Source: Gnetum montanum (Eukaryota > Streptophyta > Gnetopsida > Gnetales > Gnetaceae). Taken from it: a stretch of DNA of 64,000 nt. A model generated the notes under the pieces. The model was not told the DNA's origin. It saw only the letters and a list, made by a program, of their open reading frames with translations, and did no database searches. The stretch spans positions 25,609-89,608 of the forward strand of contig MNCI01002981.1 in assembly GCA_015680685.1 (NCBI GenBank). The letters run 5' to 3'. The translations under genes were made by a program, and so were the position numbers. Below, piece after piece: positions 38,001 to 50,000 of the stretch (the first letter of the stretch is position 1; every line of letters begins with the position of its first letter).

Positions 38001-41000
38001 GTTCATTCAATTGTGCTTGTGCTGAACTCTCTTTAGTTTCAGCCCTTTTTCCCTTTTGTCACATTCTCACAATCATGAATTGTCATGTCAGTTAAATCAT
38101 CTCAAATGGTTCAGTCTCTTACATTCTCATGAACACATTTTTGACATTGATTTTCACAAAATTTTTCTCAAGTTTCTCATAATCTGGTTCTTGCATTTTA
38201 ATTTTCTCACATTCCTCTCAAATGTTTGAAGTTATTACATGCTTAATATCGTGTTTTAGTTTCATACATATGATAGTTGATAGTCTATGGATGTTTGAAG
38301 GGTTTTATGTTTGTCTATGCAAGGAAAGATGGATTCCTTTGCTAAATTTGCTTGAATTCAAGAAGTTCAACTCACAATTAAACTCTATTACATGTTTTAT
38401 TTTTTTTGGAGTAATGTTCGAGCTTATATTAATCCAAAAAAATGTGTGAACAAATGTACGTTGCGGGCCAATGCCCACCATCACCTAAGGGCCACAACCA
38501 CATGCCCGTTCCATGCATGCGCACACACCATCACAGCTGCAATGCCAGCAATCCCCAGATCCAGGAAAACCAAGAGTTCAAACAAGCTTGAAAGCTAGAG
38601 ACAGTATGCCCTTGTACATAGAGGGTTCGGTATTCATTCTTGTAGTTCCTCCCCTTCCCCAACACCCCCACCCCCCCCCCCCCCCCCCCCCCCAAAGCAC
38701 CCCAAACGGCCACATTTTCCATCTATTAGTTTGTTGTATTTGTCATATTTTTGCCCCCTCCCCCCAGTGCCCTGAAAGGTTGTACACATTTCTCTCCTGG
38801 ATGCGAGGCCTAGTTAGTAGGTTGATGCAACCCCTTGGCCTCAACCTTCGTCGACGTCCTTGATGTAGTCGTAGTCATTGTCAAGTGTTGTGCCACAACC
38901 CCCTGCCCCATCATGAAAAGCTGGGCCAAGCCCTCACGGTGTTCTGTGAGAACATCCTCCATCCATTGGATGTCTTGCAACCATGCCTCGTTTGCCTCTT
39001 GCCTAGCTTGTTGTCGCATCTCCTCCCACCTACGTTGCCATCTTGCGCCCTCCTCCAACATCGCCTGCTTAGTCGCAATGTGACAAGCCTCCATTAGTGT
39101 TCTACCGCAAGACCACCCATAAGCAGGTTGCACTGGTGCCATAGCGGAAGACGAACCAAAGGCATCGATGCCATCAGATAATGACTCGTGTCAATTCGAC
39201 TGCACTGCTTGGGCCACCTACCCAGAACCCCTACACCTCTGATAAAAAATAGTTGTTGCCGGGCAGGCAATGGGGGTACCCTTGCTCTATAACACAAGAA
39301 AAACCTCGGGATGCTGCCCTAGCTGCTGCTTGTTCAATGATTCATAGAAGAACTAGGGCAAGTTCACACAGGAACCTTGTATAAGGTACTTCAAGAAAGT
39401 GAAATGCACCTCCACCAGTTTGTGGGGGTACCCAGATTGAACAAAGTACCTTTCAACCATCAACGTCGCATCTTTCCAGATGCCCTATAACCCGGAATGC
39501 CTAATGTGCCTACTGGCCATCCTTGGAACTAGCCCAGGAAAGAACTCTGTGGCATCCATCTGTGCCTTTGCCACAAGGGCCATGATTTCCCTTGCCACCT
39601 CCACCCCCAGTGCCTCCGCAATTGCTTGCATGGAGACTTCAATCCTTCTATCCTGAAACTACGTAGTCTTTCCCTCCTAGTTATCGTAAAATTGTTGTGT
39701 GGTCAAATTGGGTTCTCCCTCTAACCGTTTGAACATTTCTGCCCATCCCATGCATTCCACAGTGCCCATAATTTGGGCATGTTGGCGAAATCCGTTCACG
39801 ATGGTGCAAAGAGTAGCCCTTGTGCCATGGCTACCGTTGCCTTCTGCCACAATAGGCGGGCCTCCTTGACCACCGTGGGCACCGTAGGAAGCTGCTGCCT
39901 TTGAAAAACCAGCAAGTTCCACTTCTTCCAGATGATCCACAGTGTGGCAAGTCTTCCCGAGTCCCTGTGGATCCCTGTAACTTGTGTAGACTAATCTATC
40001 TGCCACACAGCTTGTGAAAGTTGACACTTGTCCATAAAATGATTAATCATTTCTAGAGCCACATGGCAACGTGGACAGATGTCCTCAATTTGTAATCCCT
40101 ACTCTTGTAACGTGGCCTTCACAGACAGCACCCGGTGCATGATAAGCCACCCAAATGCCTTAATTTTCTCTAGGAGACAACCTTTCCAAAACGTTGCCCA
40201 ACCCTCCATCGACAAATAGAAGGATTTTATCATTTCCTTTGGTTGTTGTCCCAACAAGCCCATTGGTTAGATTTTGGCCACGAACCATCACATATTTTTC
40301 CAGAGATGAGAGCTGGCCAACGAGGACTTTTATCTACAGTATTTTCATGTTAAAATTTGCACCCATGGCACCTCTCCAGCTGTAGGGGCCATGAACTGGT
40401 TCAATAATTGATTTAGGTTTAGAGCAACCTCATCTTCAAATCTCAATAGCCCAATACCCCCTGTCGACCTAGGTCTTGCTGTTATTGGCCATGAGACCAA
40501 ATGCATTTTTTGCCCCCCTTTTCCATCGGACCAGACAAAATGTCTCACTATTCTATCTATTTTCTGCATAATACTGACGAGCGGAGTAGCCATATAAGTG
40601 GCAAAACGAGCAACGACCATCAAGACCACCGTTGCCAATATCATCTTGCCCTTTCGGGACAAGAATCGGCCTGTCTAGAGAGCAGTCTTGTTTTGTACAT
40701 GCTCCACCAATCCTTTCCAAGCTTGCCGCCTATTCTAGTAAAAAACAGGCATACCAAGGTAAGTATCCTGGGTGTTTCCTAGCAAAATACCTAGCGTCTA
40801 TATGAGCCTAGCCCTCACCATCCCATCCGTGTGAATACAGTAGATAGCTGATTTGCCCTTATTCACCTCTAGACCAACTTCGCGCTACATCCGTGTCATT
40901 GCTCGTAACAGTGCCTCAGCCTGTGGCATCGTGGCTCAAGAGAAAACCATAGTATCATTTGCATAATGTGCCACTAAGTTGTTCACCCCAGCAACCTGAA

Positions 41001-44000
41001 GTCCTTGAACCCCTTCCTTGTGACAATAACTTTGGAATAGATCCATAACAATAATGAAAAGGAGTGGCGACAGTGGATCCCCTTACCTTAAGCCATGCCC
41101 TGTGCCTACGAACCCACATAGCTTGCCATTGATGTCTAGAGAGTATCATCCACTGCACTGTATCTGAATACATAGGTTGACAAACTTGGTATCAAAACCT
41201 TTCTCCACCATCACTCTCCACAGTGTTGCCGAACTGACTGTGTCATAAGCCTTAGTGATGTCAAGTTTGGTACACATTCTAGGAAGTCTAGCCACCCAGA
41301 CCAAATGCAGAATCTCTTGTAATAGCAACACTTGGTCCTGTAAGAAACGTCCCTTAATAAACCCAGCCTAATGTTCCCCAACCAACTTCCCCATAAGTGG
41401 CGTGAGACGCCCAACCAACATCTTGGAGAAAACCCGCATTAGCGTGTTGCAAACCCCAATAGGTCGAAAATGCCCCAAAGCAAAGGGATTGGGGACTTTG
41501 GGTAGGCGCACCACCCATGAACAATTTATTTCTCTCTTGACCTGCTGCCATCTGAGCATACTATTATATGCATCTAGCAAATTGGGCCCCATGAGATCCT
41601 CATATTCTTTGAAGAATTCGGTTGGCCATCCATCAAGCCCTCAAGCCTTGTTGGCTTGCATAGATTTCAAGGCCCGCAACAGCTCCTCCCGCGAGAAAGG
41701 GTGTAACAATTGCGTATTGTCTGCTTGTGTGAGGACCCGTGGTATGTGTAGAGATATGGGATTTGTGGCCTTCCACCGCTAGATATTCCCCCAAAACTCA
41801 TGCAGTGCTTCCAGCCCCCTCGCACTACTGTGTGGGCCTCCCCCACTCATGCTCTCAATGATGTCCTAGAGCTTGTTCTTTTGTGCCTGATTTTGTCTTG
41901 CCATGGCAAAGAAAAACCTGGTGTTCTTGTCCCCTTCCCTTATCCAAGTCACCCTTGAGCACTGTCTCTAATAACTCTCCTCTTCCCTGTATAGGTCTTG
42001 TAGCTCCCAGAGAAGTTCCTACTCCTCAGTATCCTAGGCCTCCTCCATTTCCTACAGCTATTGGATTGCCCTCAGTTCCTCTTGCACTTGTTGTCGATAT
42101 CCCCTGAAGCTATATCTGTCCTTCATTGTTTTGGCCTTAATAGTGTGTTTGAGAGCTCTCAAACCCCCACCGAGGAACTATCGAGGCTCTTGCGTCCCAT
42201 TATAGCCTTGCCAAATAGTTGCCACCATGGGCCTGAGCCAGGCCTTAGTCAACTAGGCCTGCTCGAATCGGAACAGCTGAGGCCTCCACCTCCCTTGCGA
42301 CTAAATATGATACAAAATGAATCGGTGGTCTGAGGCCTGCCACTCCTACCCCTTCACCGTGATTTGGAAGTCCAACATTAAGCCCTCACTAACCCAGATA
42401 CGGTCAATCCGAGACTGTACACAATCCAGACCCCTTCAGTGGTTACTCTAGGTAAAATTACAGCCTAGGATCTCCAGGTCGATCATTGCATATTGCCGCA
42501 GAAACTCAATACATGCCTCAGCCCCCGGAGGATCAGTGCACTCATTACCAAATTTTTCCCAGCAATAAAGTCACTAGTTAAAATCCCCCATTACCATCCA
42601 GCGGGCCATATTGGAGATATGCCTAGCCACCCGTTGGAGTTCCTGAACCCTTGCCTCACAATTTTGTGCCCCATAATAATTTGTAAGCCAGATATTTCTT
42701 TGCTGCATATAAACCGTCTGACTCCAATCCGACATATCCTCCAGAGTAACCAAAACTTTAGCTAAGATGGCCAACCCCCCTGTGCGGCCCTTGTTGGGCA
42801 CAATGTGGGCATTCCAGCCCTCCCAATTCAGCAATTGCTGTTCAGCCATTTGGACCTTTGTTTCTTGCAAGCACACTACTTCACAGCCGACCTCCCTCAC
42901 CATCCTTCGTAGGGTATTTCTTTTGTATGGGGTACCCTAGCCTTAACAATTCTAGGATAAAATCTTCATGGCAAGATAACACCTATTGCTAGTATGCCTC
43001 CCACAGCGTGCGCTATATCCCCAAATCTAGATCCAACTGCATGGAGTTCTTGTGCATTGCCACCTTGTCTGGGCACCCAAGCTTGCTCTCCTGCCGATGC
43101 ACTATGTCTCCACCCGGGCTCCTTGCTTGCTGAAGATTAATGTCTGACATCTTCGATTTAGAAGAACCCCTTCCCATAGCGATCCATTCCCCCAGCAGGG
43201 GTAGCTCCAACATGGCTCCCAGTGGCTTGGCGGCCTTGTGAATTGGTGGTGTACGGGGGGACACTGGTACCCCTGTTGCTTGTGTCCCAACCGAACTATC
43301 CCTTGCCATCCGCGATCCTTCTACTGTCTCCTCCCCCCTGAGGCAGTTGAGGGATTGGTAACTCTTCTACTGGTTTCTTTTGCTTCAAGTCCTGATCCCC
43401 TCCTTCCATAGTTGTGTGAGGTTGTTGTTGAGGGCCCTCAGAAGCCACTTGCTTCCAGATCCGGCCCTTTTGCCCAACTTTATGCCATCCTTGAGTGGCC
43501 TCCATCGGCCCTTGATTGTTCGATGCGAGGTGGCTCTTCCCACTATCCTTCCAGTTCCCCTCCAGCCTCCCCGTCAAACTTCACTTGAATCCGTTCTTCC
43601 CCTCCTACGGCATCGAAAATAATCTCTTCGACTTGTTCTGCTGATTGGATCAACCGCCACATGTAGAACTACGTGTACCCCATCCAGTCCATGGATGCTG
43701 TAAATGCATCAAAACAGATAAACTCTTTGAAGAGACCCGCCAGAGACTTCAGGAAATCGGGTTACCAATATTCTAGTGGCAAATCCAACAAATAGACCCA
43801 GATTGGCACATAGTCGAAGATGCACAAATCCTGGTGTGCTCTAGGTCACCAAGGTGCCAGGGCTAGGCCATGAGCACTGTAAAACCACGCCCCCCCCCNC
43901 CCTTTCCTGATCGACCAAAGTGGGGAAAATAAATAGCAAATGGTCATCCGTGAGGCTTTGAACCCTAACTATCTCCAACCCCCAGGTGATTTTGGCCCAC

Positions 44001-47000
44001 TTGTGAATGAGTTCCATCCTCGGTTGCACACCATCAGAAATAAATTTCTTGAGTAGACTCTGCTGGAGTTCCTGCACAGTCTTCTCAGGTGGCTGCCCAA
44101 CCCTAATCCGCATCACAGTCCTCTCTTTTTCGCATGCATCGAAGGTGGGCCTGCCATTTTTTGACCCAAGCAGTTGGAGCTTAGGGTCTTGTAGTATTGC
44201 ATCCTTGCTTTCCTTGACCCAACATTCCTTGCCACCGCCCTCCCCATGTCCCCTTGGGGTCGCATCGACATTTCCTTCGACTCCCCCTTTTTTGAGCATC
44301 CACTCCACCCGTGCGACACTCATGCTGCTGTGCCCACCGACACTCATGCTGCTTTTTCTGTTGATACTCCCCTTGTAGTTGCCGTTGTTCCCACCGCTCT
44401 TGCTGTGCTTGCCACCGCTCTTGCTGTGCTTGCCGCTCCCACTGTTCCTGTTGTTCCCGCAACTCCCACTATTTCCGCTGTGGCCACTGCTCCCATTTTC
44501 CCCAACTTTTCTCTATTACATGTTTTGTGTCTCAATTTGTTTCAGAATTTGAAGGTTTGTGAGTTATGCTTTTGGGGTTCTTGCTAATTTATCCAAGTTT
44601 GGCTCAATTCCATCTCATGTTTGACAAATTGAACCTTATTTGAGCATTTAAAGCTTGATTGATGAAGGATGCATGATTTTTTATCTAGTTTTGCAAATGT
44701 GAAGGGAAATCTACACTCATCCAATGAAATTTCTCATGTTTTTCATGCATTTTGTACAACAGGGCATTGTTTTCTTAATTTGTCATTTCAATTGATGTAA
44801 TTGTACTTGTATGTGTCTTCAAACTACTGAACAGAGCTTTAGACATCTTACTTGTGTGTGTGCTTAACTCTTTTTTGGGCCCAATTTGTTTGATTTTTTC
44901 CATTCCAAAATTATTGAACTCTGTAATTTTCTCAGGACTACAACTTCACTGTGACTTGTGGTTAACTTAGAGGTTAGACCATGGCTCGTGGTCCATCCCA
45001 TGAACTGTGGTTGAAAGCATTGGTAACTCATTTTCATTTTATTAACTGGTTTTGGGTCAACATGACTTGAACATGACCCATGGTCACTATCATCATGACA
45101 ACTTCATGACTCATGGTCTACATAGAATTCACCACAACTAAAGTCCTCAACCGGGGATCAACTTTTTGGCTGAATTTCAGATTTTTAATTTCAGATCCAA
45201 GGAGTAGAGATAGACTGTATCCCTGCTGCATGCTCTGACACAATGCAATATCTTGTTGCCAACACATGAGATCACCAACTTCGGATAAAGTGATGGGAGG
45301 CAGTCATTATTTTAGTTATGTGCATGCCAACACGAACGTGGAGACACAAAATGCCCATGACAGGCTAAAAATAGCAACAAACTCATGTACCCAATGCACA
45401 TGACTTCCAAAACTACCCAGCATGCCAACAAATGAAATATCCAGTTGTCCAAGCCAACAGAACATACACACCTTACCAATTGATATGCTTCATAAGTTAA
45501 GAACAAATACCTCTATTGCTATGGAAATTTATGTTGGCAAAAGGAAATGTAACCTTAGGGTTAAGTTGATGTGGGCCCTTAAAAGATTCTTGCCTCTTTC
45601 TGCAATTTTCCAACTTTAAGATTCTTGCCTATCTTCCCCATTTTCTAAGCAGCCAAACAGTCTCCAACGGTCCAAAATAGTTCCAACATCAGTTAAGTGC
45701 AGTTCTAAACCTACCGAGAACCGTCATTGAAAATAGTCAAAAGTAGACCTAGATCAGCCAAGAAACATAGCTAAAGTTTCTACTAGGTACATAAAAGAAA
45801 AGCCATCTTGCTTTTCTTTTTACCCTTTCTCTCACTCCTTAAACTAGCATTATCTCCTCTACTTGGAGAAAAGGTGTCTGCAAGAGCAAAACCCCCACTT
45901 TATAGGCTCAAAGAGACCCCAACCTTTTGGGCAAACACTTACACACCAAACTTTGTTCATTCGATAAAGACTCAACAAGCCATCTCCAAAGTATCCCTTT
46001 TTAAATTCATGATATAATGATAATTTGACTTGGATAGTCTAGATCTTAAATGCATGGAACATTGGTTGATAGTTTTTGAAACTAAAACTGATATCTTATT
46101 ACATCTGTATGGACCTGAAGGATCTATTAGACAAATTAACTTGTGCAAAATACATCAATAGCAATAAATCTCAAGTACAGTAGATGCATCCAATATTCAT
46201 GTAGCTTGAATACATCTCTTATATAATTCCTTAGAACTAACATTGATAGCTTGAATAACTCATGCAAAGATTGACTAGAGAACTGTCATTTTTTTTTGAA
46301 GAAATTTTTTCTGCAACATTGTCATAATATATATTACTGATCTTCTACTACCTGTAGTAAACTCAATCAGCATGTTCTATCTTCATGCTGCTTATTGGTC
46401 CATCTTCTAATTTGAACTTAAAGATGATGTGATCTCATTCTTCAGTGCTTTCATGGACATCGGAATTGTTGCATGGAGATATTTTGTTTCATCATGCCTA
46501 CCACTTAAAATGTTTTGCTAGTAAAATTGAAGCTTTTGTTTTTTTCTTTTGTATTTGTGTCTTCTTTTGTTATCTTTTTAAAACTTTTTCTATAACAAGT
46601 TTCCAAGCTTGTTCTAAATTTGTTAATACATCAAAATTATAAATACCCCATTTTTGGAGCCAAAATTGTTGAGATTTTTAGATGATGTCTCTTAAAATCT
46701 TATTGCTATTTTTATCATTCAAATAGATTATTAAGAACTGATACATTGCTTCAGCCATCTAATAAAAGTATTGCATATAGCAATTTAGTTTTCACCTTGA
46801 ATTCATCTTCAAGAGTGTCAAAACAAATATTAAATGAGCCCTTTTTTTTTCTTTTCTGCCATTAATGTGAAATAGAGCTTAAACACACAAGTTACAAATA
46901 ATCATGAGTATTGGAATAAACACCATTTAGCATTACCTAGCTCCCTGACGTATTTTTCTTATTCAATGCCAACTTGTAGTTCTCTTTTTGACTTGCTTTA

Positions 47001-50000
47001 ATCACTATGAGGATAAGAGGATTTCTAATTTATTTTTGACATTCCGGTATTTTTCACATTTTTTATGTTTCAACTACAAAAAGCATTCATTTAGAATCTC
47101 TTAACCATCCAATGTTTCGTGCATATCAAGACAATTTTAACAAGCATATCGATGCATGGTTACATTTATAAAATTAATATTTTAATCAAACGTTAAAAAA
47201 TCTAAACACTTATTAAGACTTTTTCAAACATTAAACATTAAACATTAAAATTTTATAAACCAAGATTCCAACCAAGAAATTATTTATTGATTTGCACGCT
47301 GCATGCAATATTGAACTAGGCCTCCAAATTAAGTGGAATTGGATAAATTTGGATTTTGAGCAAATATTTTAATTAACATGTTTAATTAAAATTTCTAGAA
47401 AAACATAAAAAATAATCTTTGATCAAGCTTCCATAAATTCTCACCTATTTTTCTATGTAATTTTAATCATTAAATCTAATAAATGTTATTAGAAATAATT
47501 TTGGCTATTTATCTATTTAGAAATTAACAGAAATTATTAAACATGTATTAACTGCCGATGAAGCCTCAAGGTCAACTAGACTTATGCATTCAAATTAGAA
47601 CTATATTATTTATTATTAAAGGCTTCAATATATTGTTTAGACCAAGGTTTAATTTGTCCTATATGTTAGATACAAAATGGGGCACTGCATACACATTAGT
47701 TCAAACATAAACAGCTAACAATACTCTCACAAAAAGTAATCCTAATGATTGTCAATTAAGGGGACTTGAACTAAGTTTTCAACATCCATACAGTATTACT
47801 GATCTCATAGCTTTTACAACTTGATTCATAAACTTCAGATCAATATTCAAATAAGGTTACGCAACAACAGAAACAAAATTTGAATGCAATGTTTCATACC
47901 TCTACTTATCCATTTCCTACTTTCATTCTAATTTATGTACATTCATTATGTGAAAGCAGAAGTATTGCCAATGAACTGCACCTCATTGATGACATAAATA
48001 TTATAATTAATAGATATCATTACACTACGCCGTCATACTCTTCTGGATGATAATCAAAAACTTTAACGGGGAAGACCAAAAACTTAACATGACATTGTAG
48101 TACCAGTTCCTAATTTTTATTTTTTAATAGACGATATAATTTTAGGTCCATGACTTTGTATATTATGACCAACATTCCTGCGTATTTACAAAATGTGAAA
48201 TAATACAACATATCTCTACTGGCTGGATTGCACTGATGGCATTCTAGACACCAGAAATCCTCTAGGACTAGCATATGAGAGTTGATGAGTATCTCTGCGC
48301 TGTTATTCAAGTGGTTGAGTTCCTATATGTTTCTATCCAGGCAATGCTTGCTTCCCTCGCGGAAATCAGCAGTAGGAGGTTGCTATATGGACCAGATGGT
48401 CAAAATGGGATAATGCAAGTGTCATTTCCAACTTCTAATTGGCTTTACAGGTATGTCGCTTTGCGTTGCATACAACCATGTATGAATAGTTGGTAATTAT
48501 TTCAGATTGCTTTTCTAAAATTCTATAATTGAATTTCATAATAGTTTTCTTTTACATAAGTTAAATGAAATCAATTTCATGTTTGTTTCTGTTGGATAAA
48601 TAACAGGATTTTATTATGAATGTTAAGAATTGATCACTGTACAGCCTTTGAAAATAAGAACATGCTTTTGTTGTTTTAAAATTTGACCAACTAATCTCCT
48701 GAGATAGAAATATGACAGAAATTTATGTGATTTAGATAAGTCGAGTTTTGGTATAAAGGTAGTGTTAAAAATAGTAAGTGATGGATCAGAACCATACCGT
48801 GCGAAGTCATATACAGTTAATGTTTGATGATGGCTAATATCAAGACAAAGTATTTTGTCAAGTACCAGACTGTCAGTACGAGTCTTTACTAAGGAACATG
48901 ACCTGTGAACCAACGAGTACAATGTTTCAAATACCTTTACATTTGGGAAATCAGCATGGATGAGTGTAATGAAGAGATGTGAAAAATCATGGAATCATAA
49001 CAATATGATAAAGGTCAGGTTGGATGTAAGAAGCTGAAGGCATGGAGCTGCAAAGAGCTAGTTATATGTGTGATATATCAGACAAGGTTTATCTGAATGT
49101 GAAGTTCATTAAGAAAAGAAACAACATTTGAAGATGACATGTTATAGGAGGTCGAACCATAAGAAGTTAACATTGGAGTGCAGAAGATAACAGGGCTTTG
49201 TGTTGAAGAAGAATTCAGTAGGTTAAGCTACAAGTTGTATCAAGTTTCTTACCAATGAAGGTTTGATATTTGCCATATACAGTGAACCAGGTTCATGTTA
49301 TAATCGGAATGATAGTTTCAATAAAACAGTCAATAGATCAGATCTGAAAATACATTAGAGAAGCTCTGGAGAAATTATTAGAACATTGTAAATCTGAATA
49401 AAATGTTAAAGGCAGAAAATATCACACTGTAGCAGATCAAATAAACGCTGTAAATCACTGAAAAAACCGCTGTAAACTCTAGCAAATGTTTGTTGCAAAA
49501 ACAGAATAAAATAGCACAAGAACACATAGATTTACATGGTTCGGGCCTCTTTTACCCTACCTCCACGACAATGCTGATTTGCTTCTATATAGCTCAAATC
49601 TTAAGGACACAAGCTGTCCTTATAGCTTTCCCAAGCACCCAATCTGTTACTCCAACTGATCTCAGATCTACATAAAAAAAAGACTCTCATCTCCAAGGTA
49701 AAACCTTAATACAATGCTTCCACCTCAAAAACACACACACTTAAAGGCTACCCCAAGCCTTCTATTTATAATGAAACATTAGGACCAAACCCCGATCCTC
49801 ACATATGTGGGATAAAACACATCCCCACATAAACATCACTTTACAAACTGACCCCTTTTAAAACCATAAAAGGAAATACAACAAATAATACTAATGTATT
49901 TGTCTTCATTTTTCCAACAAACTCCCCCTTGAAGACAAATCCAACCAGCCTTCAAGAGATGTGCACTTTTGATTAAGCTTCAGTTATTCCAAGCTTCTTC

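Larger units (their letters stand above)
38399..44510 (-). mobile_element. L1-type LINE, near full length (6.1 kb)
   Basis: It is bounded by a 16-bp direct repeat, with a T-rich run at its left end, which is the poly(A) tail of a minus-strand insertion. In minus-strand order it has ORF1 (44460-43000), endonuclease plus RT plus zinc finger (42969 to about 39677), and an extra 3' ORF (39650-38810). Several stops occur in otherwise well preserved frames. One undetermined base (43899) and a run of more than 20 C (38669-38692) lie inside it. Confidence 0.9.
32753..48340 (+). other. Intron 8 (15.6 kb)
   Basis: The largest intron. It carries an L1 fragment (about 35170-35710, minus), a 273-bp tandem duplication (37717-38262) and a 6.1-kb L1 (38399-44510, minus). 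The stretches 32753-35170, 35710-37430 and 44527-48340 are AT-rich with nothing recognised. The donor GTAAGT and acceptor TCTATCCAG fit, and the protein is continuous across it. Confidence 0.8.

Noticed and set aside
40501-44587. Several plus-strand open frames
   Set aside because: They are antisense shadows of the minus-strand L1 ORF1 and ORF2.
45215-45260. Minus-strand TGTGTCAGAGCATG, similar to a Met-initiator primer site
   Set aside because: No LTR pair or polymerase could be tied to it.
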